From Hormiphora californensis (taxonomy: Eukaryota > Ctenophora > Tentaculata > Cydippida > Pleurobrachiidae), in NCBI GenBank assembly GCA_020137815.1, contig CM035361.1, positions 3,610,413 through 3,674,412 on the forward strand: a stretch of DNA of 64,000 nt. The letters are read 5' to 3'. Every line of letters starts with the position of its first letter. Position 1 is the stretch's first letter. The notes beneath the pieces were generated by a model. The model ran no database searches. It saw only the letters and a list, made by a program, of their open reading frames with translations, and was not told where the DNA came from. Of this stretch, positions 33,991 through 47,142 are shown piece by piece. A program made the position numbers and the translations under genes.

Positions 33991-34857
33991 GTTAACACAC
34001 ATATCACTAAATAAATGATGGTGTTTACTTTTTAAAACTATTAAGTGCTTAGAAATACATATATGTATTATACAACTATGCGATGTCGATAAGTTGCATT
34101 TACAGTTCTGTGAGTGTCGGTATACCGCCTGTAATAACTTTCTTTTTTCACCAAATTATATCTATGAGGTGAAAATAGGTTAAAACTACCAATATTATAA
34201 ATTTGCAATAAGACAGCAATAATTAGGGCGCGATCACACCAGGATCTTCGAAACAATTGCTTCGAAGATCCAAGCTGAAACACACAAAAAAGTTTGGTTG
34301 ATTCTTCAAATTAGCAGGCGTTCAGTTGTGCGCGGCGCATTGGTACGTGCTACATGGGTGCTGACAGGACTTTACATGTTGACAAGGGTTGGGTGCAGGG
34401 GCTTCCCTCCTAGTCGGTGTGCCATCATAATTTAGATCCGGTCGCCCATTACCCCGGGGTTCGGTAGAAACAAGGTAGTGGAGATGAGGTAGAGAAGTGA
34501 CGACACACGGATTTTAGGAAAGTACTTTCGTAGATAAAGTCTACATCATCAGTCCTATAAAAATATGTAATGTTAGAGCACACACTCTCAGGAGATAAAA
34601 ATATAAATATAAATCGAGGAAAAAATCGAACGGAGCTATCCAAAACAACAAAGGAGAACCACTAACTAACTAAAAAACTAAGCACGCTCGCGAAATCAGG
34701 GATTCTGAATGAGATGTCAATGTATGCAGAGGGCGCCGCGCACAGCTAAACACAGAAACACGGCGCCAAGGGCCACACAGGTGCGACACCGCGCGTTACA
34801 ACTCGCACACACTGTCACCTCAAACCAGACATCCCTGTGTCTAAACAATAAGAAACA

Positions 34858-35409
34858 CTATCTCACGACTAAAATTCTGTTGAGTCCGAATAATTTTGTC
34901 CGATAATTGTCTATTAATTTACTTTCAGCCCTATCCAATCCCACTGCCGATACCTGCTTAACTAAGCCTAATTTAAAAATATTAAGGTCCATAGCGTCTC
35001 TGTGTTTCTCCCAACAATGTTGTGCCAATGCACTGCCCTGATGTTCGAGTTCCGAGAATTTAGCACGGTGACCGTTGATTCTCTTATGAAAAGGTTGCAT
35101 TGTCTGCCCCACATAGGTATCCTCTTTCCGGTTGCCCTGCGCCCTAGTACAGATTGAGCATTGTGCAACATATATTACATTTTTGCTCTTGCAGTTTAGG
35201 TGGGGGTTCAATTTTAGGCGTTTTCCATTCACCGAGAGACACGGAGATGGTGACATTAGAGGGCAAGTTTTGCAGCCTCTTCCCCCACATTTCTGGTTGA
35301 ATTCCCCCTCCTCCTCCTGAGTTTCCACCTCCATGTTGGACTCACTGAGTTTTCTATTTCTCACTACTGTATTGCCGATTGATTTTAGCTTTCGTAGTGC
35401 TAGGTACAT
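34858..35409 (-). pseudogene. Penelope-like element 3' fragment: linker + GIY-YIG endonuclease
   Basis: An open frame of about 183 codons. It starts in the RT-endonuclease linker with the conserved Cys cluster (CGGRGCKTCP) and continues through a GIY-YIG nuclease: VIYVAQC, then TYVGQT, KRINGHR, HCWEKH and a Glu in RAESKLID. It has no reverse transcriptase. It preserves the uninterrupted endonuclease, which makes it the empty-site reference for the insertion at 36699-37241. Confidence 0.85.
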
Positions 35410-35448
35410 GCAACGAGAAACGGGCCTCTTTACCGCCTGGAGAAGTGG

Positions 35449-37527
35449 GTGTCTCCTTTCCTTACAGAACTTAGCCAGGAGTATGTGGGAGAGGAATACA
35501 TACTAGACACGGATGACCTCCTTGTCCAGCTCCAGGGCATTGGGATCCAAACTGGTACACGGAGTTTGTTCACCTTGGATGTGGAGGCCCTGTATCCCAG
35601 CATCCGTAAAGAGTTGGCACTACAAGCATTGGACCATGCTCTCATGACCCACAGGCGAGGTAGTGTCATAGGTCTAGCAGTGAGGCGTTTTGTAGAAGTT
35701 ATACTGGAGGAGTCATTCATTACATTCGGTGACACAGTATATACTTCAGTAGAGGGTATTCCTACGGGTAACTGTATCAGTCGACAACTGGCAGACATTT
35801 TCCTCCATTGGTTATTGTTTGTCGAGTGCCAGAACCTGATACCCCCGGAGGCCTACATTTGGAGGAGGTTCATCGACGACGTGTTTGGGATTTGGAGGGG
35901 AACCGAGAGGCAGCTGACCACCTTTATAGCCAGGTTGAATAGGGCCACTAAAAGTTATGGGATAAATTTTGGGGACCAACAGTTTGGGGACTCGGTTAAC
36001 TTCCTAGATGTAACAGTATCTCTAGAAGAAGGGAACTTGGAACACAAGTTGTATAGGAAACCGACAGACGCAAGGATGTACCTACGGACGGAATCGTTCC
36101 ACCCAAGACACGTGTTTAAATCCGTCATCTTCAGTCAAATGCTCAGGGTAATTAAGAGGAACTCTAGAGAGAGTACGCGAGTGCAGGATCTAGAAGAACT
36201 CAGGGTGGACTTACTCAAGAGCGGACATCTGGAAAGGGACCTTGATAACCTACAGCCGAAGCCCCTGGAGAGACTACAGTTGGAACAGGAGTTACCCCCA
36301 ACACAACAGAACCCCACTACCCAACTGATATTCGCCACCAACTACTTTGAAGGGGTGGATGATCTCCGAACCTTCTTGAGGAACTTGGAGGAAGACATTC
36401 GGGCGGTAGCGGGTGACGTGAAGGTGGTTCTAGCACTACGAAAGCTAAAATCAATCGGCAATACAGTAGTGAGAAATAGAAAACTCAGTGAGTCCAACAT
36501 GGAGGTGGAAACTCAGGAGGAGGAGGGGGAATTCAACCAGAAATGTGGGGGAAGAGGCTGCAAAACTTGCCCTCTAATGTCACCATCTCCGTGTCTCTCG
36601 GTGAATGGAAAACGCCTAAAATTGAACCCCCACCTAAACTGCAAGAGCAAAAATGTAATATATGTTGCACAATGCTCAATCTGTACTAGGGCGCAGGGTT
36701 GGCCACATTGATGCCTGAGTGAGATCGAGGTCGCGCAGCGACCGAGATCGATCTCACATCTAGGCCTCCGGCGCGTTATTGATTTTAGAGCAAACTTTTT
36801 CAAAAACCTGGCTGCAAGGAACTACTGAACCGATTTGCATCTCGTTTGTTGCTCCTGGCAGATAATTGTCTCTAGTTTTACGGAAAATACCCGCGAGTAT
36901 CAGCATTTGAGGAATAGTGGGTCAAAATTGACACTAAACATGAGCAATTCTTTAAAGACCTGGCTGCAAGCTCCTACTCGGTCCTGGGACAATCTGCGGG
37001 TACTGGGGGAATCGTCATGGCCTTGTGAGTATGGGAAAATACCCGCCGATTCATCACGATGCGAAATGAGGCCATAATTGACCTTTGAGTAGTGCTAGGT
37101 CAGCTAAAAAGGTCTCCAAAAACGGTCTATCACGCGCGATTTGTTGAAAACGTGCTTTATTTCGCGCGCACGTGAGTTCTTGCTCTCAACGGACCGGGAT
37201 CCTATTATTCGCGGAGCGAGAATAGGATGCGATGGATCCAAGGCGCAGGGCAACCGGAAAGAGGATACCTATGTGGGGCAGACAATGCAACCTTTTCATA
37301 AGAGAATCAACGGTCACCGTGCTAAATTCTCGGAACTCGAACATCAGGGCAGTGCATTGGCACAACATTGTTGGGAGAAACACAGAGACGCTATGGACCT
37401 TAATATTTTTAAATTAGGCTTAGTTAAGCAGGTATCGGCAGTGGGATTGGATAGGGCTGAAAGTAAATTAATAGACAATTATCGGACAAAATTATTCGGA
37501 CTCAACAGAATTTTAGTCGTGAGATAG
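35449..37527 (+). pseudogene. Penelope-like reverse transcriptase with interrupted GIY-YIG endonuclease
   Basis: The frame 35449-36711 is a Penelope-type RT: TLDVEALYPSI (motif A), GIPTGNCISRQLADIF (B), WRRFIDDVFGIW (C, catalytic DD), NFLDVTV, then the Cys-cluster linker and the start of the endonuclease. At 36699 the 543-bp element breaks the frame. The rest of the endonuclease resumes at about 37251 and ends at 37527. The N-terminal RT part is missing. Enzymes of this family copy RNA at a nicked target in the nucleus. This copy cannot make the full protein. Confidence 0.85.
36699..37241. mobile_element. 543-bp element inside the Penelope endonuclease, 9-bp duplication
   Basis: GGCGCAGGG occurs on both sides (36690-36698 and 37242-37250), while the inverted Penelope copy has it once. 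The ends are TTGGCCACAT and, inverted, TTGGATCCAT. It shares GAGATCGAGGTCGCGCAGCG with the 95-bp MITE at 10090-10184, which also makes 9-bp duplications. It has no transposase, so it moves with help from elsewhere. Probably Mutator-like. Confidence 0.75.
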
Positions 37528-37935
37528 TGTTTCTTATTGTTTAGACACAGGGATGTCTGGTTTGAGGTGACAGTGTGTGCGAGTTGTAACGCGCGGTGTC
37601 GCACCTGTGTGGCCCTTGGCGCCGTGTTTCTGTGTTTAGCTGTGCGCGGCGCCCTCTGCATACATTGACATCTCATTCAGAATCCCTGATTTCGCGAGCG
37701 TGCTTAGTTTTTTAGTTAGTTAGTGGTTCTCCTTTGTTGTTTTGGATAGCTCCGTTCGATTTTTTCCTCGATTTATATTTATATTTTTATCTCCTGAGAG
37801 TGTGTGCTCTAACATTACATATTTTTATAGGACTGATGATGTAGACTTTATCTACGAAAGTACTTTCCTAAAATCCGTGTGTCGTCACTTCTCTACCTCA
37901 TCTCCACTACCTTGACTTTACATGTTGCAACATGT

Positions 37936-38222
37936 AAGGGTCACCACACACCAAAGTTAAAATTAAAATTAAAATTTTGATTTTAAACCCGCACACACCA
38001 GCGGCCGTTAAAATTTCTCTCCCCCATTACTAAAATTAACAATCTCGCGCGCGATTTTTAGTTTTTACGGCGTGTTAAAATTTTATCATCCAACGCGACC
38101 GTCAAAATCGTGCGTAAGATTGTTACTTTTAGAATGGGGAGAGAAATTTTAACGGCCGCTGGTGTGTGCAGGTTTAAAATCAAAATTTTAATTTTAATTT
38201 TAACTTTGGTTTGTAGTGACCC
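37936..38222. mobile_element. foldback MITE with AGGGTCAC ends
   Basis: AGGGTCACCACACACCAAAGTT at the left is loosely inverted at the right (AACTTTGGTTTGTAGTGACCCT), with long AATTTTAATTTTA arms and the mirrored ACGGCCGTTAAAATTTCTC. A shorter relative lies at 47143-47286. Confidence 0.7.
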
Positions 38223-38643
38223 TAACATCTTGCCAGCGCCCACGTCGCACGTGCCAATGCACCGCGCACATCAGGCGTTCACAACTGAACGCCTGCTAAT
38301 TTGAAGAACCAACCAAAATTTTCAGTGTGATTCAGTCTGGATCTTCGAAGCAATTGTTTCGAAGATTCTGGTGTGATTGCGTCCTCAGTTATGTGTAATA
38401 AATAGCCTTAATTTGAGTTTCTCTACGATTTTCATGGCAGGGTAAATTAATTGACAAGGATCTACAATCTAATCTCTATCTTGACAATATATCAGGACAT
38501 CATGGGTGGCAGAAATATAAGTTCAGAGTTCGGGACAGCTTGTCGTTTGGGTTATAAGACGTATACGTCTATAAAGAGGGAGAATAAACTTAAATCTACA
38601 CGCGCCATGCTTTGCGTGATCTGATCGATTAAAGGGAGGATAG

Positions 38644-38805
<162 letters not shown>

Positions 38806-38837
38806 CTCTGCCCTAGTGATCTGCCCTGATGCTCTGC

Positions 38838-39690
38838 CGTGTATGTGATGGAGAATAAACTTTAAATCTACGCGCTATGCTCTGCGTGATCTGACCGATT
38901 AAAGGGAGGGAGAGAGAGAGGTGTCTCTGTCTTGATGCTCTGCTGTCAAACAATACGATAAAAGTGAGAGACATGTATTAGACTTATATATAGTAAGAGG
39001 AGGCTGCTTTAACTCTTCAATACGGGTTAACACTTTGAGCTGGGGAGTGTACAACTCTTAGTTTTATCATCCGCCAACAACAAAAATAACAAAGATCTGG
39101 ACAAAACTAAAAAACAAACGAATAGTGGAGAAGACAGATCTATAATAGGGAAGAAAACAAAGAAATGGATGAGGAGAAAGGATCAGTGTCAAAGATCCTT
39201 CTTCCTCACTATTGATTCCGGGAATACTAAGCTGAGTGGACCTATATGGAGCGTTCTGTCAGAGCATTGGCCTGACCCTATAATAGTATGGACTTTCTGT
39301 CAGAGCATTGGCCTGACCCTAATAATAGTATGATTGATCCCGGGAATAATAAGCTGAGTGGGTATATGGATCTATAATGGAGCATTGGCCTGACCCTATA
39401 ATTCTCATTTTTCTGCACACGGAGCGCGCAAGAACTCTGGTCAGAGCATTGGCCTGACAGTGGACATTAGCTATGCAGTAGATCTAAGAACGCTAGAAGA
39501 AATAAAATTATTCCCTGTCATAATAAATGCACTATTATTTGGAGCTGCTCCAAAGAAATTGAGAAAGGTAAAAAAAGAAGGGGAACACATTGTAAAAAAG
39601 CCCTTGAGTTTCTAAATTTTTTTCGTTTGAGGGTAAAAATACTCGTAGCCGACAAGATTCTACATTCTAACGTCTCTACCTTGATTGTAT
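38838..39690. repeat. 'U' repeat, first copy (target of the LTR element)
   Basis: Starts TGTATGTGATGGAGAATAAA and runs to CCTTGATTGTAT, where the LTR element is inserted. Further U copies are at 44843-46303 and 46304-46570, with an older relative at 38495-38640. It contains repeated CAGAGCATTGGCCTGAC words. No protein recognised; nature unknown. Confidence 0.7.
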
Positions 39691-40514
39691 TGTGGGGCCA
39701 ATGAATTGTCCCACTGTAAATCCCGAGTCATCTAAATACCACGTGACTTGTTGATCATAATAAACCATATGATCTTCCCAATTATACTGCAGCAGTTCCA
39801 GTCTCTGACCCGGTATGGCACCAGCTCCCCAAGTCTCTTTGGGCCGAAGCAGCTTGGCAAAATACCAGTCAAAGCACCCAGGACTGGGAACGGGAGTCTC
39901 ATGCATTAGACACCTCCCTGCAGTATTGCAGTCTGTGACCTGGTATGACGTTAGCTCCCCAATTCTCTTTGGGCTGAAGCAGCTGGCCACACACCAGTCA
40001 CATTGTAGTTAAGAAAGAAGAAGTTCCAGTCTCTCAATCTAAACCAATTGGAAAGTGTTAATCAAATCCGCTGCCGAGGAGGAGTTCCAGTTCACAGAGA
40101 GGAAATCCAGTACGTGCCGGTATAACAACTCGACATGATAATTAGCGGCAAATCTATCACCTCCGTGGATCAGGGGACAGAACAATGAACTTCACCTGTT
40201 GACGCTGATCGCAACTTCTACCACAAGGATGAAGGAGGACTGGATCCTATTGGCCCGCCCTAGTCACGTGATGTCCAGAGGATCCGCAGTTAAAAGGACG
40301 AGACGAGCACCCTGGGACACGATGTTGTTTGTCAGACACTTTCTGAGGCCAAAGCACAGTTTAAACTACCTTACAGTTTAACTTCTAGTTTCGTGTTAGG
40401 AACCACTTGTGTTTTGTCTTTGTACTCGTACCGAAAGTTGTAAATCACCGTTTCCCCATTTCCCTCACTCACAACAAGGTCATGGGTAGCGAGACCGGTA
40501 ACACCTCCGCTACA
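39691..40514 (+). repeat. 5' long terminal repeat
   Basis: 824 bp, TG...CA ends. It holds the uninterrupted site (CTCTCAA^TCTAAACC at 40037/40038) where the Helitron sits in the 3' LTR. Confidence 0.85.
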
Positions 40515-40674
40515 AATGGTGCTGTGACCAGGATACAAACCTGGGGCCTTCCAACCCACTACACATGGTGCGGAAGAAGCTCAACTAGACCAAGAGTTCG
40601 ACGATCTCCTGAAACAAGAGAATCTCGAGACACTGCCAGCTGAAAACAAACTGGCTGTCAAAGCTCTCCTCAAA

Positions 40675-41703
40675 ATGCAGAGAGCATTGGCTGTGAAAGA
40701 TGTTAGGTCGGAAAAAGAAGTACGACTAATCACAGCGGGGCTCAAGAAACCAGCCACGTTTACACCCTCTACGATGACGATACGGCAATTCATCTTCGTA
40801 TACGAGGCATATGCAGATGCCATGGGCATGACCGAAACCACTGCCATCAAAGGATTCATTTCCTTCCTCGACCCAAAATCTGTCGAGCGACTGACACACG
40901 CTGTAGGAAGTCTAGACAAATCTTCCTGGGACGCCTATAAACTAAGTGTCTGTGAACTATTGGAAGATAGCTCTAAATACAACACGCTATCTGCGAGGTT
41001 CAATTTACGGTTTGTTAAACAAAAGACCGGTGAAACAGTCCATGAATTTGGAGAAAGGTTGAGAGACCTTGGAAACATTGGGTTCCCTGGGATAGATGCA
41101 AACACAGTATCTAACCGAGAAGCAGCATTGAAAGACACTTTAGCGGCAGGCATCACAAACGATGACATCGGAGTTCAGCTGATTAGCACCATGGCCGTCA
41201 AAACCTTTGATGAGCTGCTCAAACAAGCAATCACTCTAGACATATCTCACCAAGCCCGGAAAACCATACGGGTACGTGAGGATAATGTTGATGTCTCAGT
41301 CCTACGCACTGATTGGACTCGAGAAGGAGAAAACAGCACCTCGAGACACCCCGGCCAGACACACGGCACGTATAGACAAGATGGGTATCGAAACACCCAA
41401 AATAACATGGAGTGTTGGTTTTGTGGCAATCTTGGCCATTTCAAGAGAGACTGTAGAGCACTTCAGAGATACCTTGAAGGCAGCCGCAGTAGTTCCAACT
41501 CCCACACACAGGGAGAGAATAAAAGGTTCGCACAACCTACTCCGAGACCTTTGGGTTTTAACCCATACCCTGATAACCCTTTGTTGTGTGTTAGATGTTG
41601 TACCCCAGTGGGAGGACGAGAAAACAATTTCCCGCGTAACCACACTGTTGCACAGTCTCAACATAACACACATGTTGCAGACGAATTCAACTCTTTTAAC
41701 TAG
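40675..41703 (+). CDS. retrotransposon Gag-like protein with zinc knuckle
   Basis: 342 residues from the first ATG. The frame is open about 100 bp upstream with no earlier ATG. The N-terminal two thirds are helical and capsid-like (LDPKSVERLTHAVGSLD, then SARFNLRFVKQKTGETVHEF). Near residues 240-255 is one CCHC zinc knuckle, CWFCGNLGHFKRDC, which binds the element's RNA. The tail is polar. It should form the particle shell for the element. It ends at TAG, and nothing like pol follows in any frame I can read. Confidence 0.8.
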   Translation: MQRALAVKDVRSEKEVRLITAGLKKPATFTPSTMTIRQFIFVYEAYADAMGMTETTAIKGFISFLDPKSVERLTHAVGSLDKSSWDAYKLSVCELLEDSSKYNTLSARFNLRFVKQKTGETVHEFGERLRDLGNIGFPGIDANTVSNREAALKDTLAAGITNDDIGVQLISTMAVKTFDELLKQAITLDISHQARKTIRVREDNVDVSVLRTDWTREGENSTSRHPGQTHGTYRQDGYRNTQNNMECWFCGNLGHFKRDCRALQRYLEGSRSSSNSHTQGENKRFAQPTPRPLGFNPYPDNPLLCVRCCTPVGGRENNFPRNHTVAQSQHNTHVADEFNSFN

Positions 41704-42588
41704 AGAAGCGCTCTGCAAATACAGGGAGAGGTGCAAAATAAACGTTGTTATTGAGAGATTAAAGAAACTTGAACACTCTGTGCACCTAGTTCAATATACA
41801 CCTAGGCAGTACCTAGTAGGTACAGATATACGGATGGCGGGTTCCGTTTTTAAATACCAGCCGGAACAGTCTTATCTAGATGGCACACACTTTTGAAGCA
41901 CTTAGGAAGACCCCTAAGTCTTTCCAACCCCCCCCCCCACCGCTAACCACCCAAATAGCTAGCTCTGAGGTGACGGTATGTTCACCTTCAAAGAAGAGGA
42001 TCCTATCCTGGAAGCCCTGAAGCGGAAGCAGAACTGGAATAGGATGATTACACAACCAGTTGCAGTATGACACCTGGTGACGAACTGTTCATGATTGCGG
42101 CAGACGAAATAGAGAAAAACTAGGAGACATAGAGGAACAAGAAGACGTGCAAGACAGCCGGAGCTGGTATGATGATAGAGGAAAAGATAGACGTACGAGA
42201 GGGATGAAGGAGACAGCACGAAGCTGAACTACCTGGGTGGAGGCGATTTCCCACCGGAGTGGATAACCACTGGACTCAGCAGGAGTCGCTTATGGTCATG
42301 GCCTGGTTGGACAACAGCATGTTAGCCTTGTGGATAGTGGAACGAATTGTAATGGAATCGTTGTTGGTCCAACAGGCACAGGAGGGATGGTGCAGGGATT
42401 GAACCGCATGTTTGCTCGGGGAGGATCACTGGGACTCATCACTCCTTAGGTGATGCCCCTTGAGTAATTTGATGAGTATGTGTGTTTAGTGCCTTCCACC
42501 ATTACCCCCAAGTTTACCTCTCTCATCGTCTACTGACGAAAGATACCCATGCTCAAGTTTACTTGACTAAAGTGGCACTCACACTACT

Positions 42589-42881
42589 GATTGCACTCCC
42601 ACTGGAGACAAGTGGTCGAGTGGGTGTTTGCACTCCCACTGGAGACAAGTGGTCGAGTGGTTGTTTACACTCCCACTGGAAACAAGTGGTCGAGTGGTTG
42701 TTTGCACTCCCACTGTAAACAAGTGGTCGAGTGGTTGTTTACACTCCCACTGTAAACAAGTGGTCGAGTCGTTGATTGCACTCCCACGGTAAACAAGTGG
42801 TCGAGTGGTTGTTTGCACTCCCATGGTATGTGGTCGAGTGGTTGTTTGCACTCCCACGGTAAACAAGTGGTCGAGTGGTTG
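42589..42881. repeat. 37-bp minisatellite, 8 copies
   Basis: Unit of the form TTTGCACTCCCACTGGAAAC then AAGTGGTCGAGTGGTTG, head to tail, one unit 4 bp short. It lies inside the LTR element between gag and the 3' LTR. Confidence 0.9.
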
Positions 42882-43420
42882 AGATTGAACTTGAAAGTAC
42901 TCTGACAGAATACACTTCATCGAATGTTACGAGCTCCCAAAGAATACAAATGGTCGAGCCACGATCTAATCAGTGAGAACCACACTGAAAAGGGAAATAC
43001 CAGCCCTGTGATTAATTTCAGGCCAACAAAACTTGCTTTGTTTGACCTTCCTCCCGCGTTTGAACAAAAGAAAACGTTGTGAGAGGCGATAGAACATGAT
43101 GGCTGAAGAATCACTTGGCTAAACAGTCCAATCTAGTACATGTTCCTTGTTTTCTCTCCGGTCGATAAAAACCACCGACCCAGGTCCTAGCCGTCATTTA
43201 ACATGGATGGTTTGACATTTATTTAAAATTCTCGAGACGAGATCAATGATATGAGAAACTGCTTCGCTGACACTAGCAATGACACTGCTCTATTTTGCTC
43301 GGAGGAGGGGTGGATGAGGGAATAAACAACCCACACCCCGGTGATTAAAAAGATACTGCTCTGATAAAGCATGAACAAACCTTATTGATTTACAAACGCT
43401 ACCATACACAGAGGGGCGGA

Positions 43421-44838
43421 TGTGGGGCCAATGAATTGTCCCACTGTAAATCCCGAGTCATCTAAATACCACGTGACTTGTTGATCATAATAAACCATAT
43501 GATCTTCCCAATTATACTGCAGCAGTTCCAGTCTCTGACCCGGTATGGCACCAGCTCCCCAAGTCTCTTTGGGCCGAAGCAGCTTGGCAAAATACCAGTC
43601 AAAGCACCCAGGACTGGGAACGGGAGTCTCATGCATTAGACACCTCCCTGCAGTATTGCAGTCTGTGACCTGGTATGACGTTAGCTCCCCAATTCTCTTT
43701 GGGCTGAAGCAGCTGGCCACACACCAGTCACATTGTAGAAGAAAGAAGAAGTTCCAGTCTCTCAATCATACTACTTACTATTCAAATTGTCAGTGCTACA
43801 TCACCTAGCAACTACACCTGCACGTGCAATTATTAGAGCAACTTAGAAACCTCACTCCCAGTTGCAGTTTTGGGTACTAAGGGAAATTCAATTCTGCACG
43901 TGCATTCTTTTACTTTTGTCCTGATGTCTAACTCTTCAACCCCAAGCGCTATTCGGCAACGGTCATCTGGGTCCGGAAGATCTGCTGCTGTCAGAGAGCA
44001 GGCCAGAGAATATGACAGATTACGCCAACATGTTCAAGCGAGCCAATCAACGACTACTGATAGCTTTACCCAACGTCGCCCAAGGGTGATTACTCCAATC
44101 GAATATAGAAATCTCTGAATTGGCTACATAGCGGCCAAGTTTTCACGTGATGAGTTTCTGTAACAGCACTGAACCTCCCGGCTCCCTGACATTGATTTTT
44201 TAAATTCGCACCTTGACATTGTCAGGAAGCCAAGAGCGTACAACAACATGGGTAGGGAGAAAGTGAGAGATAGGCTAGGAACGGATGGTGCAGGTGATGT
44301 CAGCGTTCCCTAATCCAGCTACCATTTCCCCGAAATTCGCCCGTAGGGCGAACGGGCCTACTAGTCTAAACCAATTGGAAAGTGTTAATCAAATCCGCTG
44401 CCGAGGAGGAGTTCCAGTTCACAGAGAGGAAATCCAGTACGTGCCGGTATAACAACTCGACATGATAAGCGGCAAATCTATCACCTCCGTGGATCAGGGG
44501 ACAGAACAATGAACTTCACCTGTTGACGCTGATCGCAACTTCTACCACAAGGATGAAGGAGGACTGGATCCTATTGGCCCGCCCTAGTCACGTGATGTCC
44601 AGAGGATCCGCAGTTAAAAGGACGAGACGAGCACCCTGGGACACGATGTTGTTTGTCAGACACTTTCTGAGGCCAAAGCACAGTTTAAACTACCTTACAG
44701 TTTAACTTCTAGTTTCGTGTTAGGAACCACTTGTGTTTTGTCTTTGTACTCGTACCGAAAGTTGTAAATCACCGTTTCCCCATTTCCCTCACTCACAACA
44801 AGGTCATGGGTAGCGAGACCGGTAACACCTCCGCTACA
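43421..44838 (+). repeat. 3' long terminal repeat, interrupted by a Helitron
   Basis: Same sequence as 39691-40514 apart from the 599-bp insertion at 43766-44364. Confidence 0.85.
43766..44364 (+). mobile_element. non-autonomous Helitron, copy 2, with empty site in the other LTR
   Basis: Starts TCATACTACTTACTATTC after an A and ends GGGCCTACTAG before a T. The hairpin CCCGT-agggcga-ACGGG is 8 bp from the end. The 5' LTR reads straight through at A^T with no duplication, exactly as Helitron insertion predicts. It carries an 82-codon open frame (43870-44118) rich in R, Q and S that loosely resembles the 35-codon frame of copy 1. It has no Rep/helicase. Confidence 0.9.
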
Positions 44839-44842
44839 GTAT

Positions 44843-46303
<1,461 letters not shown>

Positions 46304-46570
46304 CAGGTGGTGGAAATATAAGTTCGGGATGCAGCTTGTATGTGATGGAGAATAAACTTTAAATCTACGCGCTATGCTCTGCGTGATCTGACCGATTAAA
46401 GGGAGGGAGAGAGAGAGGTGTCTCTGTCTTGATGCTCTGCTGTCAAACAATACGATAAAAGTAAGAGACATGCGTTAAACTATAGAGTAAGAGAAGGCTG
46501 CTTCAACACGGGTTAACACTTTAAGCTATAGGGAGTGTAAAACTCTTAGTTTTATCATCCGCCAACAACA
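46304..46570. repeat. 'U' repeat, third, partial copy
   Basis: Follows the second copy head to tail from CAGGTGGTGG and breaks off after CATCCGCCAACAACA. Confidence 0.7.
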
Positions 46571-46618
46571 GAGATAAAACAACGAAGTACTACAATCAAC
46601 AGTATATTAACCCAGTTC

Positions 46619-46912
46619 TTGTTACCTAACGGACCAAGATCCTCTCAAAGGCAAAACGTTACCTACCCGACCAAGATCCTCTCAAAGGCAAAACGTTACC
46701 TACCCGACCAAGACCCTTTCAAAGGCAAAACGTTACCTAACGGACCAAGATCCTCTCAAAGGCAAAACGTTACCTAACGGACCAAGATCCTCTCAAAGGC
46801 AAAACGTTACCTACCCGACCAAGACCCTCTCAAAGGCAAAACGTTACCTACCCAACCAAGACCCTCTCAAAGGCAAAACGTTACCTAACGGACCAAGATC
46901 CTCTAAAATGTT
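46619..46912. repeat. 37-bp minisatellite, about 8 copies
   Basis: Unit GTTACCTAACGGACCAAGAT followed by CCTCTCAAAGGCAAAAC. Two unit types (CTAACGG and CTACCCG) alternate irregularly. Confidence 0.9.
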
Positions 46913-47142
46913 CCAGAAATTTAAACCATGAGTCTCTTTCTCTCAGGGGAGAGAAAGGGACTCTGCAGCGCCATAGTTACCACATACCCGGGTTGGTATG
47001 GGGGTTTGCTGAGCGTATCCCATGGTTCAGTGACAAACAAACAAACAAAGAAGTATATTAAACCAGCCTTGAGAAAGATATTTAATTTTAATTTCAATAA
47101 AACTAATGACTATTAGTCACTGGCTGAATATGATCTTTTATA

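Larger units (their letters stand above)
34382..37913. mobile_element. Penelope-like element: inverted 3' fragment joined to a 5'-truncated plus copy
   Basis: Flanked by a perfect 14-bp duplication GACTTTACATGTTG (34368-34381 and 37914-37927). From about 34471 to 35395 is a minus-strand copy of the 3' part. At about 35410 it switches to a plus-strand copy that starts inside the reverse transcriptase and runs to 37913. Such head-to-head partial copies are usual for Penelope-like elements. About 90 bp at the left edge (34382-34470) is not shared by the two copies. Confidence 0.85.
34216..38386. mobile_element. outer foldback element split by the Penelope-like insertion
   Basis: The left arm (GATCACACCAGGATCTTCG, then AACAATTGCTTCGAAGATCC) is mirrored at the right (GGATCTTCGAAGCAATTGTT near 38339, then GGTGTGATTGC). 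Also mirrored are CAGGCGTTCAGTTGTG and the inverse near 38271. Between the arms lie the Penelope-like element and a MITE. Confidence 0.7.
39691..44838 (+). mobile_element. LTR retrotransposon, non-autonomous (gag only)
   Basis: The 5' LTR is 39691-40514 (TGTGGGGCC...CCGCTACA) and the 3' LTR is 43421-44838 (same ends, with a Helitron inside). The target duplication is GTAT (39687-39690 and 44839-44842), and an empty site reads GATTGTATCAGG at about 46296-46307. A primer-binding-site candidate, TGGTGCTGTGACC, lies just after the 5' LTR, and a purine run (AGAGGGGCGGA) precedes the 3' LTR. The LTRs look nearly identical, so the insertion is fairly recent. Only gag is recognised; no protease, reverse transcriptase or integrase motif is present in 41704-43420. 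Confidence 0.85.

Noticed and set aside
34858-35409. Separate GIY-YIG nuclease gene
   Set aside because: Its sequence is the same as the 3' part of the neighbouring Penelope-like element, so it is an inverted fragment and not a host gene.
42589-42881. 37-bp repeats resembling a CRISPR array
   Set aside because: Units are head to tail with no unique spacers, in animal DNA, inside an LTR element. The same applies to 46619-46912.
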